A stretch of 64,000 nucleotides of DNA from the NCBI RefSeq assembly GCF_014253065.1, contig NZ_JACLZK010000001.1:496001-560000 (forward strand). The letters are read 5' to 3'. The stretch is from Campylobacter massiliensis (GTDB lineage: Bacteria > Campylobacterota > Campylobacteria > Campylobacterales > Campylobacteraceae). The notes below the pieces were generated by a model. That model worked only from the letters and a program-made list of their open reading frames with translations, was not told the DNA's origin and did no database searches. Shown piece by piece: positions 60,846 to 64,000 of this stretch (its first letter is position 1; each line of letters begins with the position of its first letter). A program made the translations under genes and the position numbers.

Positions 60846-62975
60846 CTACTTTCCGCCAAGCTTAGCTAAAATTTCATCTCTCGGCCCATCTAGCAATATC
60901 TTGCCGTTATCGACGACGATGAGTCTATCTACTAGCTCGAGCAGAGACGTTTTGTGCGTGATAAGCAGCATAGTTTTATCTTTCGTGTTAAATTTGAGAT
61001 TGTTTTTTAGCTTATTTTCCACGCTGCTATCAAGGGAATTAGTCGGCTCGTCGAGCAATATAATCGGACTATCCAGCAAAAATGCGCGCGCTACGGCGAT
61101 AGCTTGGCGCTGTCCGCCGCTTATGCCCTCGCCACGTTCATGTACCGGCATATCAAAGCCTAGCGGATGCGCGTCTACGTATTCGTCTACGCCGCTAACC
61201 TTTGCCGCGCGGATAATCTGCATATCATCGACGTGCGGGGCTTTGTAGACGATGTTGCCTCTTACCGTGCCTTTAAATAAAACCACGTCTTGCGGGACGT
61301 AGCCGATATTTCGGCGCAAGTCGGCCGGATCGATTTGATTTATATCGATGCCGTCTATCAGGATCGAGCCCTCAGTCGGCGAATAAAGCCCCAAAATAAG
61401 CTTTTCGATAGTTGTTTTTCCAGAGCCGTTTCTGCCGATGATGCCCACCTTTTCGCCTGCGTTTATAGTAAAATTTACCCTATCTAGCGAGGCTTTGGTG
61501 CTTTCAGGATAAGTAAAGCATACGTTTTTAAACTCGATCTTGCCGTTAAAGGTATTTCTGCGGACGAATTTTTTACCCTCTGGACGCTCGACGGGCATCT
61601 CCATTATCTTTTTTAGGCTTTCGTAGGCGGTTTTCGTCTGCTCGTAGTTTGCCAGCAGGCTCGCAAACTGCCCCATCGGAGCGATAGCGCGCGAGCTAAG
61701 CATCACGGCCGCGATGAGTCCGCCCATCGTGAGCTTAGTGTCTTGTATCATATAGACGCCAAAGACGATGATTCCGACCGTATTTAACTGCACGAAAAAC
61801 GACGTAACCGTATTTATCGACGCCGAGATTAGCTTTGATTTTATGCTTTTGTTTGCTATCTCGCCGGTGGCCTCTTCCCAGTTCCACTGTACGTTTCCGG
61901 TCGCGCCCATGGTTTTTATCGTCTCAAGGCCGTTTAGTGTCTCGATCAAAATTCCGTTTTTCTTCGCGCTAGCCTCAAAAGTACTTTTTATGCTGGTTTG
62001 GAGCGGATTTTTAATAAAAAGCGTGTAGCAAAGCACGGCCGCCATAAAAAACAGCGGCACAACCACCAAATAGCTCGCGATAAAATAAGTAATCAGCAAA
62101 AACAGAATCGCAAACGGAAGGTCGATGAGAACGGCCAAAGTGCTTGAAGTGAAAAAATTTCTAACCGTGTCGAATTCGCGAAGGTTATTAGCAAACGAGC
62201 CGACCGATTTTGGCTTAACGGAGAGCTTTATATCCATCACGCGCTCAAAAAGTAACGAGCTCATGATGATGTCGCTTTTCTTGCCAGCGACGTCTAAAAA
62301 ATACGTGCGTATAAATTTTAAAAACAGATCGATAAGATAAACCACGCCCACGCCAAGAGCTAGCACCCAAAGCGTCTCTACGGCGTTATTCGGCACGACT
62401 CGGTCGTAAACGTTCATCGTAAAAAGCGGACTGGCTAAAACGAATAAATTTATCACTATACTAGCTACGATAACGTCGATGTAAATTTTTCTCGAGCGCT
62501 TTAGCGTACCCCAAAACCAGTGGCTAGTTTTGGTATCTATCAAATTCGGCTTGTTATCCTCGGGGATAAATTCGCGCTTTAGCAGGTAGCTATAGCCCAG
62601 ATACTCCTCTTTTAGCTTTTCGATTTCTATCAAATTTGAGCCGTTTGGCATATCGGGAGTTATGATTTTAGCGTGCGTTTTGCCTTCAAAACTCTCTAAT
62701 ATACAAGCCTTTTTGCCGCGCAAAAGCAGGATGCAAGGCAGCACCAAGGGCGAGATATCCTCGACCCGTTTATTTACCAAACTTGAAACAAACCCCGCTC
62801 TAGCCGCCGCTCTGGTAAAAAGCGATTTCGAGCCACTAAGCGAAAAAAGCTCGATATCTTCGTTTTCGTTCGTCGGTAGCCCGGCCACCAGCGCATCGGC
62901 GGTGTATGGGTTGTTGTGCAGCTTGGTAAATATCACCAAACAATCAAGCAGTTCGTCGTTTTTCTTTTCTTGCAT
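60846..62975 (-). CDS. Type I secretion ABC transporter (LapB/LssB type)
   Basis: 709 residues: an N-terminal C39-like domain (to about 140) without the catalytic cysteine-protease residues, so it probably binds rather than cleaves its substrate; five to six membrane helices (about 160-440); and an ATPase domain with Walker A GIIGRNGSGKTT near 510, signature ISGGQRQA near 618 and Walker B IILLDEPTNSLD. This layout is that of LapB, which exports giant adhesins under LapD/LapG control. Three bases separate it from the LapD-like gene upstream, 5 from hlyD downstream. Confidence 0.95.
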   Translation of the reverse strand: MQEKKNDELLDCLVIFTKLHNNPYTADALVAGLPTNENEDIELFSLSGSKSLFTRAAARAGFVSSLVNKRVEDISPLVLPCILLLRGKKACILESFEGKTHAKIITPDMPNGSNLIEIEKLKEEYLGYSYLLKREFIPEDNKPNLIDTKTSHWFWGTLKRSRKIYIDVIVASIVINLFVLASPLFTMNVYDRVVPNNAVETLWVLALGVGVVYLIDLFLKFIRTYFLDVAGKKSDIIMSSLLFERVMDIKLSVKPKSVGSFANNLREFDTVRNFFTSSTLAVLIDLPFAILFLLITYFIASYLVVVPLFFMAAVLCYTLFIKNPLQTSIKSTFEASAKKNGILIETLNGLETIKTMGATGNVQWNWEEATGEIANKSIKSKLISASINTVTSFFVQLNTVGIIVFGVYMIQDTKLTMGGLIAAVMLSSRAIAPMGQFASLLANYEQTKTAYESLKKIMEMPVERPEGKKFVRRNTFNGKIEFKNVCFTYPESTKASLDRVNFTINAGEKVGIIGRNGSGKTTIEKLILGLYSPTEGSILIDGIDINQIDPADLRRNIGYVPQDVVLFKGTVRGNIVYKAPHVDDMQIIRAAKVSGVDEYVDAHPLGFDMPVHERGEGISGGQRQAIAVARAFLLDSPIILLDEPTNSLDSSVENKLKNNLKFNTKDKTMLLITHKTSLLELVDRLIVVDNGKILLDGPRDEILAKLGGK

Positions 62976-62978
62976 TTT

Positions 62979-64000
62979 TTATCCGATATTTTCTATTTGA
63001 GATATGAAAATACCCTGCAAATAGTCGATTTCTAGGGTATGCAGTCTCTTTTCTTGCTCTTCGTTTTCTACGCCCATGGCTATGATTTTTACGCCCTTGC
63101 TTCTCATCATCGCTTCAAACGAGCTTCTTTGCTCGGACGTTCTCTCGCCTAAAAAGTCTATTAAATTTGCCACCGGGATTTTGACGTAATCAGGACTAAC
63201 GGCATTAAGCCTTTCGATACTTTTCGCGTCAAATCCGAAGTGATCTAGTCCAAAGCCAAAACCAAGAGCGCGCAATCTCTGGTGAAGTCCGTCAAGAACC
63301 GCCACGTCGATGTCGTCTTTGTTCGGGATCTCGATGAAAATTTTAGCGGGCGCGTATCGTCTTATCTTTTTGAGCGCATTTTCAAGCTCGGTAAAGTGCT
63401 GAGTAGAGTTTAAGATATCCTTGCCCAAATTTAGCGCGTATTGCATAGTTTTAAGCTTACCGTCTCTTAGCATATCGGCAAATTTGTTTAAAACGTAAAG
63501 GTCGATATCTACCGCCATCTTTAGCTCGTTTACCATCGGCATAAAGTAGCTCGCCGTCTGCCATCTACCATCGCCGTCGACGAGCCTGATAAACAGCTCG
63601 CAGTGCGCTATCTCAGCAAAATTTGACGCCACTTTTTGTCCCGCAAATTTAAACATACGGTTTTTAAGAGAGGTTTCGATGAGCTCTTTATACTCCTCTT
63701 TTCCTAGCATGATCTCTTTGTCGCTCTTATAGATCAGGGAGGAGAAATTTGAGCCCTCTTTAGCTCTTGCTAGCGTGATGTCGGCCGTTATGAGCACGTC
63801 TTTTAGCGGAGTTTTCGGTCCGTAAGGCACGATCGCGGCAAAGACCGGATGCTTGTCCATATCTACGTTAAATTTGATAAATTCTTCTTGTATCGTTAGT
63901 AAAATTTTATCGGTTATGGCTTTGACGTTTTGCGTAGTTAAATTTGCGGCTACGATCATAAAGTCATCGTCGTTTAGCCTAGCCCTCAGCATACCTATGG
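62979..64000 (-). CDS. LapD-like degenerate GGDEF/EAL protein (5' end outside window)
   Basis: Partial: the frame stays open to the window edge, and the part visible begins within the GGDEF domain. The GGDEF site reads NDDDF (RLNDDDFMIV) and the EAL site reads CELFIRL instead of EALLR, while the DDFG motif is DHFGFD, so both enzymatic activities are probably lost. The C-terminal EAL fold is otherwise recognisable (PDYVKIPVANL, GVENEEQEKRLHTLEIDYLQGIF). Such proteins bind c-di-GMP and, as LapD, control the periplasmic protease LapG, which releases type I-secreted adhesins. First visible gene of the secretion operon; the membrane and periplasmic parts should lie just beyond position 64000. Confidence 0.85.
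   Translation of the reverse strand, partial: IGMLRARLNDDDFMIVAANLTTQNVKAITDKILLTIQEEFIKFNVDMDKHPVFAAIVPYGPKTPLKDVLITADITLARAKEGSNFSSLIYKSDKEIMLGKEEYKELIETSLKNRMFKFAGQKVASNFAEIAHCELFIRLVDGDGRWQTASYFMPMVNELKMAVDIDLYVLNKFADMLRDGKLKTMQYALNLGKDILNSTQHFTELENALKKIRRYAPAKIFIEIPNKDDIDVAVLDGLHQRLRALGFGFGLDHFGFDAKSIERLNAVSPDYVKIPVANLIDFLGERTSEQRSSFEAMMRSKGVKIIAMGVENEEQEKRLHTLEIDYLQGIFISQIENIG

Overview
The window is a 64 kb stretch of a Campylobacter chromosome. The evidence is the gene content and local order: rpsO / Rrf2 regulator / flhA, a small lipoprotein / cmoB / hotdog-fold gene, MBL / nadE / lpxK / thrC / kdsB, a short FlaC-type secreted flagellin, separate but overlapping rpoB and rpoC, and dense TCAAATTTGA words inside and between genes. 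Base composition is visibly richer in GC than C. jejuni. With a TAXI-TRAP transporter, a Fcc-type periplasmic reductase and a LapD-type type I secretion operon, this suggests the oral/gut group (C. rectus, showae, curvus, gracilis type). The species assignment is inference. No rRNA operon, CRISPR array, prophage or insertion sequence was recognised.

Layout. 0-13 kb: TAXI-type TRAP transporter, Sel1 protein, YgjP-type metallopeptidase, MATE exporter, SNF-family symporter, ABC-F protein, two unassigned membrane proteins, flaC and a CopD-like membrane protein. 13-17 kb: hrcA-grpE-dnaK heat-shock operon with a consensus promoter and a CIRCE-like operator, then rpsO. 17-23 kb: Rrf2 regulator and flhA, DHH phosphoesterase, two very small proteins, cmoB and a Cj0977-like hotdog protein. 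23-30 kb: MBL hydrolase, nadE, a DegT-fold protein without the PLP lysine, lpxK, cutA, thrC, kdsB, a YgbA-like protein and tRNA-Gln(CUG). 30-37 kb: dsbD, a DUF4214 protein (likely type I secretion substrate), ppk2, and two proteins carrying three copies of one membrane domain. 37-41 kb: NapC/NrfH-type quinol dehydrogenase, tetraheme cytochrome and Tat-exported flavoprotein, forming a periplasmic reductase resembling FccABC of Wolinella. A palindrome-rich, repeat-bearing intergenic island lies within this locus. 41-59 kb: tRNA-Arg, fusA-rpsG-rpsL, a DoxX protein, rpoC-rpoB, rplL-rplJ-rplA-rplK-nusG-secE, tRNA-Trp, rpmG, tuf, and tRNA-Thr(GGU), Gly, Tyr, Thr(UGU), all on the minus strand and headed by a near-consensus promoter. 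59-64 kb: an operon of a degenerate GGDEF/EAL receptor (LapD-like, cut by the window edge), type I secretion ABC transporter, HlyD adaptor and LuxR-type regulator.

How parts work together. The NapC-like protein should pass menaquinol electrons through the tetraheme cytochrome to the flavoprotein for anaerobic respiration. DsbD feeds reductant to the periplasm and could support c-type cytochrome maturation. The secretion operon is built for export of a large adhesin or S-layer type protein. The DUF4214 protein at 32 kb is a plausible client, but the link is inference. The 41-59 kb block is the core transcription/translation supercluster, with hairpins at the rplK/rplA, rplA/rplJ and rplL/rpoB junctions that probably set relative expression.

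Best candidates for something undescribed: the lysine-less DegT protein, the triplicated membrane domain family, the palindromic island at 38.5-39.0 kb, the Fcc-type flavoprotein with an altered active site, and the density of AAATTT words, which match the RAATTY motif known to matter for Campylobacter DNA uptake.
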